Below are positions 5,906 to 6,431 of a stretch of DNA of 6,431 nucleotides, one piece after another. The notes under the pieces are model-generated. The model worked only from the letters and a program-made list of their open reading frames with translations. It had not been told where the DNA came from and did not search any database. The DNA is taken from assembly GCA_036258795.1 (NCBI GenBank), contig DATACZ010000030.1, forward strand, positions 1 to 6,431, given 5' to 3'. The DNA comes from DATACZ01 sp036258795. GTDB taxonomy: Bacteria > Actinomycetota > CADDZG01 > JAHWKV01. The stretch's first letter is position 1. Every line of letters begins with the position of its first letter. Made by a program: the position numbers and the translations under genes.

Positions 5906-6431
5906 GACGTCTGGCCCTGCTTTTGATCCTGCTCGTATTGGCCTCCTCCTGCGGGCGGACCCAAACGCGGGAAACGTCACCCGAGCCGATTAGTCCAACC
6001 CCCAGTCCCTCCCCGTCCCCGTCACCCTCGCCGAGCCCCTCACCTTCCCCCTCGCCGACTCCAGTGCCAACTGCGATTTCCCTGGAGGACCCCGTCTCGG
6101 TGGGCACGGAGCTGGCGCGGGTCGAGACCGCCATCCGCTCCCCGGCCACCCCCGCCGAGCAACTGCCTCACCTTGGAAGGATTCAACAGCTCGCCTACCG
6201 AAAGCTTGTCGCGAACCCGGCGTGGAGGCCTGCGGCTCTGGCGCACCTGCCCCGGGATCTGGTTTCCGTGGCCCAAGCCAACATAGAGGCCGGCGCCGAG
6301 CTAACGGCTCTAACCAGGCCGGTAACAAAGCTACCCGCATGGCGGATCGTGGAGCCTCCGCCCGCTGAGGAGCTGCGCCGCTACTACGCGGAAGCCGAGC
6401 GACAGTTCGGGATTCCTTGGGCATACCTGGC
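5902..6431 (+). CDS. Lipoprotein with Ser-Pro stalk, probable lytic transglycosylase N-terminus (runs off right edge)
   Basis: This frame is open from TTG at 5902 to the edge: 176 codons plus 2 bases. The TTG overlaps the thioesterase stop as TTGA (5902-5905), and no strong ribosome binding site is visible, so coupling is likely. The product begins MRRLALLLILLVLASSC, a short lipoprotein-type signal with Cys17. Residues 32-54 are a Pro stalk with nine Ser-Pro units. Residues about 57-175 are helical and end LPAWRIVEPPPAEELRRYYAEAERQFGIPWAYLA, written here across residues about 143-176. The YYAEAE..FGIPWAYLA pattern resembles the segment that precedes the catalytic Glu helix of actinobacterial SLT-type lytic transglycosylases, which cut the peptidoglycan glycan strand. 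The catalytic Glu would lie just beyond the edge, so enzyme identity is inferred. It would act at the cell surface. Confidence 0.8.
   Translation, partial: MRRLALLLILLVLASSCGRTQTRETSPEPISPTPSPSPSPSPSPSPSPSPSPTPVPTAISLEDPVSVGTELARVETAIRSPATPAEQLPHLGRIQQLAYRKLVANPAWRPAALAHLPRDLVSVAQANIEAGAELTALTRPVTKLPAWRIVEPPPAEELRRYYAEAERQFGIPWAYL
5995..6063 (+). repeat. Coding Ser-Pro repeat (nine SP units flanked by TP)
   Basis: Codons from 5995 to 6063 encode PTP, nine consecutive Ser-Pro dipeptides (residues 35-52), then TP. Five Ser codons (AGT, TCC, TCA, TCG, AGC) and several Pro codons are mixed, so the repeat is clear in the protein but irregular in the DNA. It is probably a rigid extended stalk that carries the following domain away from the membrane. 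Confidence 0.9.

Noticed and set aside
5434..6424. - strand frames opposite the thioesterase and Ser-Pro lipoprotein, one with a Gly-Glu-Gly repeat
   Set aside because: The Gly/Glu/Asp repeat is only the reverse complement of the Ser-Pro codons, and the others are antisense shadows.

Overview
The window looks like an ordinary chromosomal stretch from a GC-rich (roughly 60 percent by eye) bacterium. Frequent GTG and TTG starts, short or overlapping gene junctions, secreted proteins with long Ser/Pro/Thr linkers and the style of the protein families suggest an actinobacterium-like lineage, possibly uncultured. That placement is inference; there is no rRNA or other marker here to prove it.

The genes form two divergent groups that meet at a 133-nt intergenic region (4082-4214). 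Leftward, in order of transcription: a YibE/F-type membrane protein (4081-2825), a 121-nt spacer with a repeated mirror-symmetric motif, an oligoendopeptidase F-like M3 metallopeptidase starting at TTG (2703-874), a 95-residue conserved-looking small protein overlapping its end by 8 nt (881-594), a 119-nt spacer, and a secreted DUF2330-like protein that runs off the left edge (474-1). Rightward: an unrecognised lipoprotein with a cysteine-bearing C-terminal domain (4215-5390), a hotdog acyl-CoA thioesterase starting 2 nt after it (5393-5905), and a second lipoprotein with a (Ser-Pro)9 stalk whose start overlaps the thioesterase stop (TTGA). This last protein looks like the N-terminal part of a lytic transglycosylase-type protein cut by the right edge (5902-6431).

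Four of the seven genes encode exported or membrane proteins: two lipoproteins, one secreted protein and one polytopic membrane protein. The other three are probably cytosolic: the peptidase, the thioesterase and the small protein. The rightward genes are packed tightly enough to be one transcript with translational coupling. I see no mobile element, CRISPR array, tRNA or rRNA, and no convincing rho-independent terminator. I found no clear case for a wholly new system. The best candidates for novelty are the unrecognised cysteine-bearing lipoprotein domain linked to a cytosolic thioesterase, the small protein coupled to PepF, and a possible leaderless promoter for the YibE/F gene.
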